Counted from the first letter of the stretch, positions 43,313 through 53,072 are shown. The stretch: 64,000 nucleotides of DNA from an uncultured bacterium (GCA_902761735.1 CACWLL010000006.1:1-64000), one strand, 5' to 3'. Numbers and translations: made by a program. Notes: a model not told the origin generated them from the sequence alone.

Positions 43313-44629
43313 ATGAATATAATTTTTAACCCTGTAATAGTATCTGTAATATTGCTTTGCGTGTTATGTTTACGTAAGGTTAATGTTCTGCTTGCGATAA
43401 TTATTTCTGCTATTGTGGCAGGTCTTGTCAGTGGTATGCCCATAGGACAGGTTATGGATACATTTATTTCCGGTATGGGAGGGAATGCGGAAACTGCATT
43501 AAGTTATATTTTATTGGGAACTTTTGCTGCTGCGATGACGCATACGGGATTGGCAACAATATTGGCAAAGAAAATAGCTTCCGTGATAGAAGGCAAAAAA
43601 TTTATTTTGATTTTTATAATTACAATAATTGCTATGTTATCTCAAAATTTAATTCCTGTTCATATAGCGTTTATTCCGATATTGATACCTCCATTGCTAC
43701 ATGTTATGAACAGACTTAAAATTGACAGACGAGCAATAGCGTGTTCTTTATCGTTTGGATTAAAAGCTCCTTATATTATGATTCCTGCGGGATTCGGGTT
43801 GATATTTCAGGGGTTGATTGCGGAAAATATGACTCTCAACGGAATGGCTGTCATAAAAAATGATATTTGGAAATCAACTTGGATTTTGGGATTGGGTATG
43901 TTTATCGGTTTATTGGTTGCAATACTGATTTCATACAGAAAACCTCGTGAGTACGCAGATATTGAATTTGCAAAAAATAAAATTGAAGAAGATGATGAAG
44001 AAGCTTTGAAACTCAATAAAAATCACTATATAACATTGATAGGTGCTTTTGCTACTCTTGTTGTTCAACTGCTTACCAAATCTCTTCCGCTCGGTGCTTT
44101 GGTCGGTTTGGGAATAGTATTTGGTGGAGGGGCTGTAAGCCATAAAAAAATGGACAAACTTATAAATGAAGGCATCGGATTAATGGGTTACGTTGCATTT
44201 GTAATGCTTGTTGCGGCCGGTTTTGCATTAGTATTAAAACAAACTGGAGGTATTGAAGTCCTTATAAATGCAATGCTTCCGTTTATGCAAAACAGCAGAT
44301 TTATAGCTGTCGGACTTATGCTTGTCATCGGCTTATTTGTAACAATGGGTATAGGGACTTCATTTGGTACTATTCCTATTTTAGCGGTTTTATTTATTCC
44401 CGTTTGTTCTCATTTAGGGTTTTCCCCTGCGGCATCAATTGTAATTCTTGCGGCGGCTGCAGCTTTGGGCGATGCTGGTTCTCCCGCTTCCGATACAACT
44501 TTAGGACCTACTGCGGGTTTAAATGCCGATAATCAACACAATCATATATCGGATACATGCATTCCGACATTTTTACATTTTAATATACCGCTAATAATTT
44601 TTGCAATCTTAGCGGCATATATATTATAA
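43313..44629 (+). CDS. YuiF-type Na+/H+ antiporter family (COG2056) transporter
   Basis: The product has 438 residues and about ten to twelve membrane helices. ALSYILLGTFAAAMTHTGLA, IPVHIAFIPILIPPLL and the C-terminal GDAGSPASDTTLGPT are segments I associate with the YuiF/COG2056 family in the ion transporter superfamily. Members are annotated as Na+/H+ antiporters or as histidine/amino-acid permeases, so the substrate is open. The gene is likely transcribed from its own leaderless promoter. Confidence 0.75.
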   Translation: MNIIFNPVIVSVILLCVLCLRKVNVLLAIIISAIVAGLVSGMPIGQVMDTFISGMGGNAETALSYILLGTFAAAMTHTGLATILAKKIASVIEGKKFILIFIITIIAMLSQNLIPVHIAFIPILIPPLLHVMNRLKIDRRAIACSLSFGLKAPYIMIPAGFGLIFQGLIAENMTLNGMAVIKNDIWKSTWILGLGMFIGLLVAILISYRKPREYADIEFAKNKIEEDDEEALKLNKNHYITLIGAFATLVVQLLTKSLPLGALVGLGIVFGGGAVSHKKMDKLINEGIGLMGYVAFVMLVAAGFALVLKQTGGIEVLINAMLPFMQNSRFIAVGLMLVIGLFVTMGIGTSFGTIPILAVLFIPVCSHLGFSPAASIVILAAAAALGDAGSPASDTTLGPTAGLNADNQHNHISDTCIPTFLHFNIPLIIFAILAAYIL

Positions 44630-44631
44630 AT

Positions 44632-45276
44632 TTATTTTATATTAGGAAACAGATATTTAACTCCGTCATCACTTCTCCAACGGATGTATCCAGTTTTTGG
44701 AGTTTTGTCGGCATCAACAACCGTAACAAGCATCCAATTACCTCTGATTAAATTAAGGTTAATTAATTCAGGGCGATTTATATGTGATATTGCTTTATCC
44801 GGATTGTCTGTTGAACCGTACAGGTTTGATACGTTTTGCGGAGCCCCTTTTAAAATTTCAAGTCCGTATTTACGCCCGTACATGCTATAGAAATTAACCC
44901 AGGTATTAAATTTATACGGGTCATCTTTTCTTATCCAGCCTCGTTCACCTGTTTTGTTGTTATATATTACTTCTACCCAGTCTTCAGTTTCATCTGTTAC
45001 TGCCATAAGAGCAAAATCTTTATCTTCTATATACACGGTGAATAAATCTGCCAAAGCTAAATTTTGAGGGATTACGTTTTCACTGTCCCATACAATTTTT
45101 TGTTTTATCTGAGATGTTTCATCAGGTTCACTGTATATAATAATGGAATGTCCTACCTGATATACTCCGAAAGTGTTTGTTCCCTCCGTCATAACACTAT
45201 CAGGCATAACATTGCTTGCATATACTCCTGCTGTCAGTATTAAAGAACATAAAATTGTACAAAGAAATTTTTTCAT
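44632..45276 (-). CDS. Secreted SH3-like domain protein
   Basis: From ATG 45276 (GGGAG upstream) the product has 214 residues. An earlier in-frame ATG lies inside pheT. A signal peptide ends near residue 20 (GVYAS). Residues about 35-125 resemble a bacterial SH3 fold (IIYSEPDE, then WVEVIYNNKTGERGWI). A second part (about 130-210) with GNWMLVTVVD and TGYIRW looks like another SH3-like repeat. Such domains often bind peptidoglycan. The start is 4 nt from the pheT stop, so it is co-transcribed with pheT. Confidence 0.65.
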   Translation of the reverse strand: MKKFLCTILCSLILTAGVYASNVMPDSVMTEGTNTFGVYQVGHSIIIYSEPDETSQIKQKIVWDSENVIPQNLALADLFTVYIEDKDFALMAVTDETEDWVEVIYNNKTGERGWIRKDDPYKFNTWVNFYSMYGRKYGLEILKGAPQNVSNLYGSTDNPDKAISHINRPELINLNLIRGNWMLVTVVDADKTPKTGYIRWRSDDGVKYLFPNIK

Positions 45277-45280
45277 AATA

Positions 45281-47761
45281 TTACTCCCTGAAAGATATAT
45301 CAGCGTACGTTTTTTGTAATTTTTCTCTAACCGATTGCATGTTTCTTTCAATAACATCATCGGTCAATGTCGCATTTTCGTCCAACATTTTTATTCTGAA
45401 AGCTAAACTTTTGTATCCTTTTTCAATGTTTTCACCTTGATATACGTCAAAAACTTCACTTCCGCAATATATGTTTTGCTGAACGCCGCTCTTTATAACT
45501 CTTTGAATTTCTTCATAAGAAACTTTATCACTTATAACAAAAGCTAAATCACGCTTTACTTCAGGGAACTGCGGAAGATGTTTAAATCTTGGCACATTCT
45601 CTTTTACAATCGATATAAGTACATCAATATCAATACTGAATATGAAGGCTTCCTGTTTAAATTTCATCTTGTCTTTTAATACAGGATGAATTTGTCCCAT
45701 ATATCCGATTGTTGACAGTTGTTTACCGAGTATGCATATAGCGGCACTTCTGTACGGATGAAGAATTGTATTTGTTTCTTTTAATGAAGATTCTTCAAGC
45801 GGAACAATCTTAATACGTTTGGTAATACCGAATTCTTCAAATAAATTTTCGATTATACCTTTTACTGTATAGAAATCAGGAGATGTCTTAATTTGCCATT
45901 TGGAATTTTCTACTTCTCCGGTTATAATGCCTGCTAACACCTGAGTTTCTTTTACCCCTGATTCTTTTAAATCTGCAGGTTTTTCAACCTCATAAGTTTT
46001 TCCTATTTCATAAGCCCAGAAGTTTTTTTGTCCGTTGTCATAATTATACTTCATACAATTCAATACTGACACTGCAAGATTTTGTCTTAACATTGTGCAT
46101 TCTTCGCTCACCGGATTCATAACATTTACGGCTTTTGCTTCGTCATAGAGCATCATATATTTGTCAAGCATAGGTTTGCCGATAAGAGAACTTGTAATTA
46201 TTTCATTAAGTCCTGCCGATTGCATAAGGTAGTGAATTTTCTTTATAACTCTTTCTTCTAAAGAGATGGTTGGAGTCATCATTTTTTGAGGAAGAGTCGG
46301 AGAAATTTTGTCATATCCGTTAATTCTTGCAATTTCTTCGATTAAATCAACTTCACGGGTAACGTCATACGCTCTGAATGACGGTACTAAAAATTTTGCG
46401 GCTGCAATATTGCCACCCAACTTTTCAAACCCTAATTTTTCAAGAATAGCATCGCATCTTTCAGGGGAAATTTCACATCCTAATAACTTTGTAACCTGAT
46501 TATATCTTAGTGTAATTTCAATCGGGTCTAATTTATTTTTGCCGTCTTCAACAACACCTATGACTTCAGCGTCTGCATATTCTATCAAAAGTTGTATAGC
46601 ACGCATTAATGCCGGCTTAACGGCTTCTATGTCAATTCCGCGTTCAAATCTTGCGCATGCTTCGCTTCTGTAACCTACGCTGCGAGAACTTTTTCTGTTT
46701 GTTGCCGGAGTAAAATATGCAGCCTCTAATGCTATGGATGTTGTATTATTATCTATTTCCGAATTCAAACCTCCGAAAACACCGCCTAAGCATACCGGTT
46801 TATCTTTTGTTGCTATAACTACCGTATCATGTGTTAATTCTCGTTCAACTTCATCAAGCGTAACTAATTTTTCACCTTCATTTGCACGTCTAACACAAAG
46901 GTATCCGTCTAATTTGTCATAATCAAATGCGTGCATTGGGCAGCCGTATTCAAGCATTACGTAATTTGTAATATCTACTACGTTGTTTATGGCTCTTACG
47001 CCTGACGCAAGCAATCTTTTTTGCATCCAATCAGGTGACGGTTTAATTTTTATATTTTTCAAAATTCCGATAGAATAATATTTACAAACATCATTATCTA
47101 AAATCTCAACTTTAAATTTATCTGTTGATAAATCTCTTGTTGCCTCAATCGGATTAAATTTAAGAGGAGTGTTAAACAGCGAACTTAACTCTCTTGCAAC
47201 TCCTATAACAGACATTTGGTCCCCTCTGTTTGCCGTAGGTGCAACATCTATAACCGTATCTTTTTCAAACCCCAAAACATCTTGAACATTTTCCCCTAAC
47301 TTTACATCAGGAAATATTCTGTTTAGGATTAAAATGCCGTCTTCTTCCTGATAGTTTCTTTCTGAAACACCGAGTTCATCAGCAGAACATAGCATGCCCT
47401 GAGATTCAACACCTCTGATTACAGCCGGTGTAAGCTCGAATTGTTCACCTGTTTTTCTGTCCAGAACTTTACTGCCTACACTTGCGTAGGGAACAATTTG
47501 TCCGACTTGTATGTTTTGAGCTCCGCACACAACGGTTTTTGTTGAGGAACCGGTATTAACGGTTACAAGATGTAAATGGTCAGAATTTGGGTGGTTGTCG
47601 ATTTTTTCGATTTTTACCGTAATAATATTTGAAAATTGCGGTTTAACTTCTTCTATACTCTCAACTTCCAATCCGCTCATAGTTAATTCGTGAGCAATTT
47701 GTGAATCTTCTATATTTGATAAATCTACAAATTCGTTTAACCAATTTACTGATACTTGCAT
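45281..47761 (-). CDS. pheT: Phenylalanyl-tRNA synthetase beta subunit
   Basis: The product has 826 residues. An EMAP/tRNA-binding domain (about 40-150, with CGAQNIQVGQIVPYA) is followed by B3/B4 (about 210-390, RSVGYRSEACARFERG), B5 (about 400-470, DLIEEIARINGY) and the anticodon-binding FDX-ACB end (about 730-825, FKHLPQFPEVKRDLAF). pheS is not in the window, which is unusual since the two are often adjacent. AGAGGGG precedes the start. Confidence 0.96.
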   Translation of the reverse strand: MQVSVNWLNEFVDLSNIEDSQIAHELTMSGLEVESIEEVKPQFSNIITVKIEKIDNHPNSDHLHLVTVNTGSSTKTVVCGAQNIQVGQIVPYASVGSKVLDRKTGEQFELTPAVIRGVESQGMLCSADELGVSERNYQEEDGILILNRIFPDVKLGENVQDVLGFEKDTVIDVAPTANRGDQMSVIGVARELSSLFNTPLKFNPIEATRDLSTDKFKVEILDNDVCKYYSIGILKNIKIKPSPDWMQKRLLASGVRAINNVVDITNYVMLEYGCPMHAFDYDKLDGYLCVRRANEGEKLVTLDEVERELTHDTVVIATKDKPVCLGGVFGGLNSEIDNNTTSIALEAAYFTPATNRKSSRSVGYRSEACARFERGIDIEAVKPALMRAIQLLIEYADAEVIGVVEDGKNKLDPIEITLRYNQVTKLLGCEISPERCDAILEKLGFEKLGGNIAAAKFLVPSFRAYDVTREVDLIEEIARINGYDKISPTLPQKMMTPTISLEERVIKKIHYLMQSAGLNEIITSSLIGKPMLDKYMMLYDEAKAVNVMNPVSEECTMLRQNLAVSVLNCMKYNYDNGQKNFWAYEIGKTYEVEKPADLKESGVKETQVLAGIITGEVENSKWQIKTSPDFYTVKGIIENLFEEFGITKRIKIVPLEESSLKETNTILHPYRSAAICILGKQLSTIGYMGQIHPVLKDKMKFKQEAFIFSIDIDVLISIVKENVPRFKHLPQFPEVKRDLAFVISDKVSYEEIQRVIKSGVQQNIYCGSEVFDVYQGENIEKGYKSLAFRIKMLDENATLTDDVIERNMQSVREKLQKTYADISFRE

Positions 47762-47988
47762 TTATATTCCCCTCTACTGTCTTAATTCATAATATGATAG
47801 TATAACAAACAGAGCTTTATGTAAATATAACGAAAATAAATAACGGATGTTCAATATATTTTACAATATTTGTCAAAATTTCCGCTTGAAAACGAATTAT
47901 GCTCGTGGTAGTCTAAGAATTACAGGCGAGTTGTGCATGTACCCTTATCGCCTCGTTTATTAAATTTAATAAAAGGAAAGAAGGAAAT

Positions 47989-49464
47989 ATGTCAGAAGTA
48001 AGAGTCAGAATAGCTCCGTCCCCAAGCGGTAATTTACACGTAGGGACTGCAAGAACAGCTTTATTCAACTATTTATTTGCAAAAAAGAATAACGGGAAAT
48101 TTGTTTTAAGGATTGAGGATACTGACGCGGAAAGAACAAGTCAGGCATATATTGATAATATTTTTGACAGTTTGAAAGCATTAGGTTTAATTTGGGATGA
48201 AGGTCCTGATGTAGGCGGTGATTACGGTCCTTACACTCAATCTGAAAGGTTTGATATTTATCCTAAATATGCACAAATTCTTTTGGAAAAAGGTTTTGCG
48301 TATGAATGCTTCTGTACTCCGGAAGAACTTGAAGCCGAAAAACAAGAAGCTCACGATAATAAAAAGCCTTATGTGTATACAAAAAGGTGTGAAAATCTAA
48401 CGGAAGAAGAAAAAGCAAAATTTATGGCAGAAGGCAGAAAACCTGCTATAAGATTTAACATTGCAAAAGCTCAAAAAGCCTTCCATGAAACTTCAATTTT
48501 AACTTTTAATGATATGGTTAAAGGCGAATTGCATGTAGATACAAATTTGTTGGGTGATTTTGTAATTATGAAATCTAATGGTACTCCTACATACAATTTT
48601 GCAGTTGTAATTGATGATATGTTGATGAAAATTTCTCATATTATTCGTGGTGAAGACCATATTTCAAATACTTATAAACAAATATTGATTTACGAAGCTT
48701 TAGGTGCAGAAGTTCCTCAATTTGGACATTTAGGAATGATTCTTGCTCCTGACAGAAGTAAATTATCAAAACGCCACGGTGCAACCGCTGTTTCTGAATT
48801 TGTTGAAAAAGGTTATTTAACGGATGCGTTGATAAACTTTGTTGCACTATTAGGATGGGCTCCGTCAGATGGTGTTGAAATTAAGACTGTTGATGAAATT
48901 GCACAAGATTTTAGAATCCACGAAGTTTCATCTTCAAATTCAATATTTGAATATGATAAATTAAACTGGATGAACAGTCATTATATAAAAATGTTGGATA
49001 TAGAAGACTTAAAAGAAAGATTAAAGCCATACTTAACAAAGTATGATTTAACGGAATTAAGTGATGCTCAATATACAAGAATGGTAGAAGTTACCCGTGA
49101 ACCCCTTACCCTGTTATCCGATATAACTGATGCGGTTCCGTACTTCTTTGGAGAAGATGTAGAAATTGAGCCGAAAGCACAGGAAGAAATATTGGATACG
49201 GAGGTAGCGCAGGATGTTTTGGAAGAGTTTGCACGACAAGCTCAAGAGTGGGAATTTTCGGAAGAAGAGTTGCACCACAAGCTGGAAATATTTAGAGGAC
49301 AATATAAAGAAAAAGGAATCAAGCCAAAAGTTACAATGTGGGCAATCCGTGCAGCGGTAACGGGTAGAACATGCGGTGCAGATATGGCAGCTATTCTTGC
49401 AATACTCGGTAAAGATAAATCTTTACGCAGAGTTAATAAATGTATTAAATCGGTTAAAGCTTAA
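47989..49464 (+). CDS. gltX: Glutamyl-tRNA synthetase
   Basis: The product has 491 residues. The HIGH-equivalent is in PSPSGNLHVGTARTA and the KMSKS-equivalent in DRSKLSKRHGAT. It is a class I enzyme with a C-terminal helical anticodon-binding region. Whether it is discriminating or also charges tRNA-Gln cannot be told here. AAGAAGGAAA precedes the ATG. The 227-bp region before it contains a small hairpin (AGGCGA 47924-47929 with TCGCCT 47948-47953) but no T-box. A strong terminator follows. Confidence 0.95.
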   Translation: MSEVRVRIAPSPSGNLHVGTARTALFNYLFAKKNNGKFVLRIEDTDAERTSQAYIDNIFDSLKALGLIWDEGPDVGGDYGPYTQSERFDIYPKYAQILLEKGFAYECFCTPEELEAEKQEAHDNKKPYVYTKRCENLTEEEKAKFMAEGRKPAIRFNIAKAQKAFHETSILTFNDMVKGELHVDTNLLGDFVIMKSNGTPTYNFAVVIDDMLMKISHIIRGEDHISNTYKQILIYEALGAEVPQFGHLGMILAPDRSKLSKRHGATAVSEFVEKGYLTDALINFVALLGWAPSDGVEIKTVDEIAQDFRIHEVSSSNSIFEYDKLNWMNSHYIKMLDIEDLKERLKPYLTKYDLTELSDAQYTRMVEVTREPLTLLSDITDAVPYFFGEDVEIEPKAQEEILDTEVAQDVLEEFARQAQEWEFSEEELHHKLEIFRGQYKEKGIKPKVTMWAIRAAVTGRTCGADMAAILAILGKDKSLRRVNKCIKSVKA

Positions 49465-49495
49465 TGTAATCAATTTAATGAATATTAAAAATTAT

Positions 49496-49526
49496 AAAAG
49501 GTGAAGCTTTTTCTTCACCTTTTATT
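49496..49526 (+). terminator. gltX terminator
   Basis: AAAAGGTGAAG (49496-49506) pairs perfectly with CTTCACCTTTT (49513-49523) and TATTTTG follows. Confidence 0.85.
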
Positions 49527-49578
49527 TTGTCAAAAATTATGTTATATTTAATTTATTCAGTAGAAAGAGGGAGAGATT

Positions 49579-49878
49579 ATGATTGTAAATTCCGTATCGG
49601 TATTAAGTTGTAAAAAGCCACACTTTATGGCTGCCCCAAGAAAGGTTGATAATTTGAATAAAAAGGCAACCTTGCAAGATTTATATAGTTCTGAAGATAG
49701 AATTATGGAACATAATGAGGAGTTAATCCGAAAGCAAAACGAATTATTATCTGTTGCTCTTATGTCTATGGCAAGACATGTTAATTCTCCTTCTCCGGGT
49801 ACATATGATAAATTTCAAGCTGATTTAATAGAACTTGGTACAAACGGAAATTTTAAAAATTTGTTTGATGAACAATAG
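49579..49878 (+). CDS. Hypothetical protein
   Basis: The product has 99 residues, with GAGGGAGAG 6 nt before ATG 49579. It is a mostly helical, charged protein (EDRIMEHNEELIRKQNELL). A short Cys-containing N-terminus (VLSCKKPHFM) precedes. No family is recognised. It resembles in style the small proteins at 33581 and 34046 and ends at a terminator shared with gap. Confidence 0.6.
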   Translation: MIVNSVSVLSCKKPHFMAAPRKVDNLNKKATLQDLYSSEDRIMEHNEELIRKQNELLSVALMSMARHVNSPSPGTYDKFQADLIELGTNGNFKNLFDEQ

Positions 49879-49891
49879 AATTAAACTCAAT

Positions 49892-49926
49892 AAAAAAGAG
49901 GTTATCTGTTCGGATAACCTCTTTTT
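49892..49926. terminator. Bidirectional terminator between the 49579 gene and gap
   Basis: GAGGTTATC (49898-49906) and GATAACCTC (49913-49921) form a perfect 9-bp stem with A and T tracts on both sides. Confidence 0.88.
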
Positions 49927-49947
49927 CAAAGTTTTCTAAATTAAGAA

Positions 49948-50952
49948 TTATAACTTAGATGCAACCATATAAGTTGTTTCAGCAAGTCTTGTTGAATAAC
50001 CCATTTCGTTATCATACCAAGAAATAATCTTAACTTGGTTTCCGCCCATTACACGAGTTAATAAAGCGTCAACTGTTGAAGATTGAGAAGTACCAACATA
50101 ATCTGATGATACTAACGGTTCTTCAGTATAGCAAAGAACGTGTCCGTCAGCACCTGCTTTTAATGCTGCATTAACTTCTTCTACGGTAACGTCTTTAGCA
50201 ACTTCAAATACAACGTCAACTAGAGAAACGTCAGGAGTAGGAACACGCATAGCGAAACCGTCCAATTTACCTTTCAATTGAGGTAAAACAAGAGCAACAG
50301 CTTTTGCAGCACCTGTTTTTGTAGGAACAATATTCAATGCGCCTGCTCTTGCACGACGAGGGTCTTTGTGGCCGGCGTCTAAGATTCTTTGGTCACCTGT
50401 GTAAGAGTGAACAGTTGTCATCAAACCTTTAACGATACCGAATTTTTCATCGATAACTTTAGCTACAGGAGCCAAGCAGTTTGTAGTACAAGATGCCATA
50501 GAAATTACATTGTGTTTAGCAGGATCATATTCTTTGTCGTTAACGCCAAGAACGATAGTCTTGTCTTCGTTAGTTGCAGGAGCAGAAATAATAACTTTCT
50601 TAGCGCCTGCATCAATGTGAGCATGAGCTTTAGTTGCATCAGTGAAGAAACCTGTAGATTCAACTACAACTTCAACACCCAAATCTTTCCAAGGAAGATT
50701 TGCAGGATCTTTTTCAGCAAAGAATTTGATTTTCTTACCGTTTACGATGATACCTTCATCATAAGCTTCAACGCTACCGTCAAATTTACCCATAACTGAG
50801 TCATATTTGAAGATTCTTGCAGCATCTTCCGGTTTCAAACCAGGGTCGTTGATTGCTACATAATTAATTTTGTCAAAAATACCTTCTCTGATAGCGGCAC
50901 GTAATGTATTTCTGCCGATTCTACCAAAGCCGTTAATAGCTACGTTTACCAT
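49948..50952 (-). CDS. gap: Glyceraldehyde-3-phosphate dehydrogenase
   Basis: The product has 334 residues. The NAD-binding motif INGFGRIGR opens it, and the catalytic Cys is in SMASCTTNCLAP. It is glycolytic GAPDH of the usual bacterial length. Codons are markedly uniform, consistent with high expression. AAGGAG lies 9 nt before the ATG. Upstream on the minus strand, TTGATT and TATAAA with a 17-nt spacer (near 50990-51030) form a plausible promoter. Confidence 0.97.
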   Translation of the reverse strand: MVNVAINGFGRIGRNTLRAAIREGIFDKINYVAINDPGLKPEDAARIFKYDSVMGKFDGSVEAYDEGIIVNGKKIKFFAEKDPANLPWKDLGVEVVVESTGFFTDATKAHAHIDAGAKKVIISAPATNEDKTIVLGVNDKEYDPAKHNVISMASCTTNCLAPVAKVIDEKFGIVKGLMTTVHSYTGDQRILDAGHKDPRRARAGALNIVPTKTGAAKAVALVLPQLKGKLDGFAMRVPTPDVSLVDVVFEVAKDVTVEEVNAALKAGADGHVLCYTEEPLVSSDYVGTSQSSTVDALLTRVMGGNQVKIISWYDNEMGYSTRLAETTYMVASKL

Positions 50953-51169
50953 AAGTTTTTACTCCTTCTTATTTTGTAAATCATACTTATACATGTCATT
51001 TATATCATCAACATAATTCTTAATCAAGTGGATTAGCCATGCCAATAGTTAAGAAAAAATTAAATTTTTGCGTAACGTTTTGTTACAAGGTTTAGTAAAA
51101 AATTAAAGAATAAGAAAAATTTGCCGATAACAAATATGTAATCAGATAAATAACAAGGAGTTATAGATA

Positions 51170-51325
51170 ATGTTAAAGAAGATTCAATCCCCATCGTCAA
51201 ATATTTGTGACAGTGTGGAATTCATATTAAGAGGAGCGAGAAAGCGCCGCTCTATGGCGATTCAATCCGCTCGGAGCATATCTTCCGAGTCAGGTGTAAA
51301 GACAACTTTTGCGGTTGTAAAATAG
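51170..51325 (+). CDS. Possible 51-residue basic, Ser-rich peptide
   Basis: An ATG at 51170 has AAGGAG 9 nt before it and 51 codons are open. The peptide starts MLKKIQSPSSN, has RGARKRRSMAIQSAR in the middle and ends TFAVVK. It contains the IQS motif twice, reflecting a direct DNA repeat GATTCAATCC. Arg codons CGC and CGG are used although they are rare in neighbours. The same DNA folds into several hairpins, so coding may be accidental to an RNA gene. No family is recognised. Confidence 0.4.
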   Translation: MLKKIQSPSSNICDSVEFILRGARKRRSMAIQSARSISSESGVKTTFAVVK

Positions 51326-51400
51326 GTACGCAAAAGGATATTAAGAAAAATGACCCTCTGGTGGTCGAATGAAACAATAAGAAAGAGAGCTAAGATAAAT

Positions 51401-51430
51401 AACCGGTTGAGACGTCAGCCGGTTTTTTGC
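51401..51430 (+). terminator. Terminator of the 51-kb transcript
   Basis: AACCGGTTGA (51401-51410) pairs with TCAGCCGGTT (51415-51424), 10 bp with one G-T pair and a 4-nt loop, followed by TTTT. Confidence 0.85.
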
Positions 51431-51448
51431 TATGCATAGTGCAATTAA

Positions 51449-51475
51449 AAACACCCGCCAATATGACGGGTGTTT
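51449..51475 (-). terminator. Ferredoxin terminator
   Basis: AAACACCCG (51449-51457) and CGGGTGTTT (51467-51475) form a perfect stem. On the minus strand it follows the ferredoxin stop and runs into TTTTTAATT. Confidence 0.8.
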
Positions 51476-51496
51476 CAAAGTATATTTCAAGAGTAA

Positions 51497-51673
51497 TTAC
51501 TCAACAACGATTGCTCCAACCGGGCAAGCATCAGCAGCTTCTTTAACTGCATCGATGTTATCAGCAACAGCAGATGCATCAACTACAGCTTTATCTTCAA
51601 TAGAAAATACTGCATCACAAATAGATTCGCATGCACCGCAAGCAATGCAATCATCACTAATAGTTACGCTCAT
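51497..51673 (-). CDS. [4Fe-4S] ferredoxin, single or 1.5-cluster type
   Basis: From ATG 51673 (AAGGAG 8 nt upstream) the product has 58 residues. One full ligand set is visible: CIACGACESIC plus a distal CP in ACPVGAI. The second half of a two-cluster clostridial ferredoxin is degenerate, because only the lone Cys before PVGAI remains. It is an electron carrier, possibly for pyruvate or GOGAT-linked redox reactions. This is inference. It is monocistronic. Confidence 0.85.
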   Translation of the reverse strand: MSVTISDDCIACGACESICDAVFSIEDKAVVDASAVADNIDAVKEAADACPVGAIVVE

Positions 51674-51896
51674 TTTAGTTCTCCTTTTTATAATTACAAT
51701 ACACACAGACTCTCGCCTGTAAAAAGATTATACAATAGAAAAACTAAAAACGCAATTAATTTAAATGGGTATTTATAATATCTGAATTGTTACATACTCT
51801 TGGTTAGTACACAGGCTTTTCTAAATTTTATCGCAGCAAAATATTTTTTTGTTGCGGTAATAAAAGATTACCAAAATTAACTTTAATAGTGTTATT

Positions 51897-53072
51897 TTAA
51901 AATATCCATTCTTTTACGAATTTTGCGACGTTGTCAAAGCCGATTAGCGTTCCGAGGGCTTCGCCATGCTCCTGTTTTGTATAGACAAGTACCGGCACTT
52001 TTTCTCTTGTATGGTCTGTACCTTCGACACACGGGTCGCAACCGTGGTCTGCGGTTATGATTAGCATATCATCAGGTGTCATTGCTTCCGTTATCGCAGG
52101 TAAATAGGTATCAATTTCTTCTATTGCCTTGCCGTATCCTGCCGCATCGTTACGGTGTCCGTACAACATGTCGGTATCAACCAAATTTGTAAATACCATT
52201 TCGTAAGGCATAGGTTTTTCCACATATTCGGGATATGCAATAGACGGCAAATCCAGTTCTCGTTTAACTGCTTTCAAAGTTAATTCCAAACCTTCCTTGT
52301 TTGAACCGGTATGAATTGCGTGGGTTATTCCGGATTTTGAAAATATATCTTCAATTTTTCCGATACCGATAACTTTTGCCCCACTGTCTTTTATGTCATT
52401 TAATAAGGTGTGTTTAGGTACCATTGAATAATCTCTTCTGTCTTTTGAAATTCTTGTCGGTTTACCGTCAATAATTTTATATGGTCTTGCAATTACTCTT
52501 GATACGTTATAATTGCCCTCATCAAGTATTTTCCTTGCGATTTCGCACCATTTGTATAATGTTTCAAGCGGAATTAAGTCTGTATCAAGAGCAATTTGGA
52601 ATACGCTGTCTGCACTTGTATAAACAATGGGAAATTTTGTTTCGTGATGTTCATTGTTTAATTTTTCTATAATCGCAGTGCCGCTTGCGGGTATGTTTGC
52701 CAATACTCCTCCGCAACCAGTTTCTTCTATAAATTTATCAATTAATTCCGAAGGAAACCCTTCCGGAAAAGTCGCAAAAGGCTTTTCGTTGATAAGCCCC
52801 ATAAATTCCCAGTGTCCTGTTGTAGTATCTTTGCCCTTTGATTTTTCAATCATTGTGCCGTATTTTGCGGTCGGGTTATTTGTAGGAGAAATTCCCATAA
52901 AATCCTGAATATTTCCCAGTCCCATTTTAGATAGGTTAGGAACGTTTAATCCGTTGTTAAATTCGCAAACATGTTTTAGGGTATTGCATTCCGGAATGTC
53001 ATTAAAATCCCGGCAATCATCCATTGCTCCTATACCCATTGAATCTATAACTACAACAATTGCTCTTTTCAT
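51897..53072 (-). CDS. deoB: Phosphopentomutase
   Basis: From ATG 53072 (GGGGAG upstream) the product has 391 residues, the usual DeoB length. It belongs to the alkaline phosphatase superfamily. DSMGIGAMDD near the N-terminus and TADHGCDPCVEGTDHTRE near the C-terminus supply the metal ligands; TTGHWEFMG holds the phosphorylated Thr region. It interconverts (deoxy)ribose-1- and 5-phosphates in nucleoside salvage. The gene stands alone. Confidence 0.95.
   Translation of the reverse strand: MKRAIVVVIDSMGIGAMDDCRDFNDIPECNTLKHVCEFNNGLNVPNLSKMGLGNIQDFMGISPTNNPTAKYGTMIEKSKGKDTTTGHWEFMGLINEKPFATFPEGFPSELIDKFIEETGCGGVLANIPASGTAIIEKLNNEHHETKFPIVYTSADSVFQIALDTDLIPLETLYKWCEIARKILDEGNYNVSRVIARPYKIIDGKPTRISKDRRDYSMVPKHTLLNDIKDSGAKVIGIGKIEDIFSKSGITHAIHTGSNKEGLELTLKAVKRELDLPSIAYPEYVEKPMPYEMVFTNLVDTDMLYGHRNDAAGYGKAIEEIDTYLPAITEAMTPDDMLIITADHGCDPCVEGTDHTREKVPVLVYTKQEHGEALGTLIGFDNVAKFVKEWIF

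Larger units (their letters stand above)
51170..51430 (+). ncRNA. Candidate structured RNA or structured mRNA
   Basis: The part from 51230 to 51336 is richer in GC than its surroundings and contains consecutive hairpins: GAGCG/CGCTC (51234-51252), CTCGGA/TCCGAG (51270-51289) and ACAAC/GTTGT (51302-51318). The loop TTTTGCG of the last can pair with CGCAAAA at 51329-51335 to form a pseudoknot. GACC/GGTC (51352-51366) and a terminator follow. It does not match 6S, tmRNA, SRP or RNase P RNA as far as I can judge. Confidence 0.45.

Noticed and set aside
47790-47988. T-box or amino-acid riboswitch before gltX
   Set aside because: Only a 6-bp hairpin is present, with no T-box sequence or specifier loop and no terminator/antiterminator pair.
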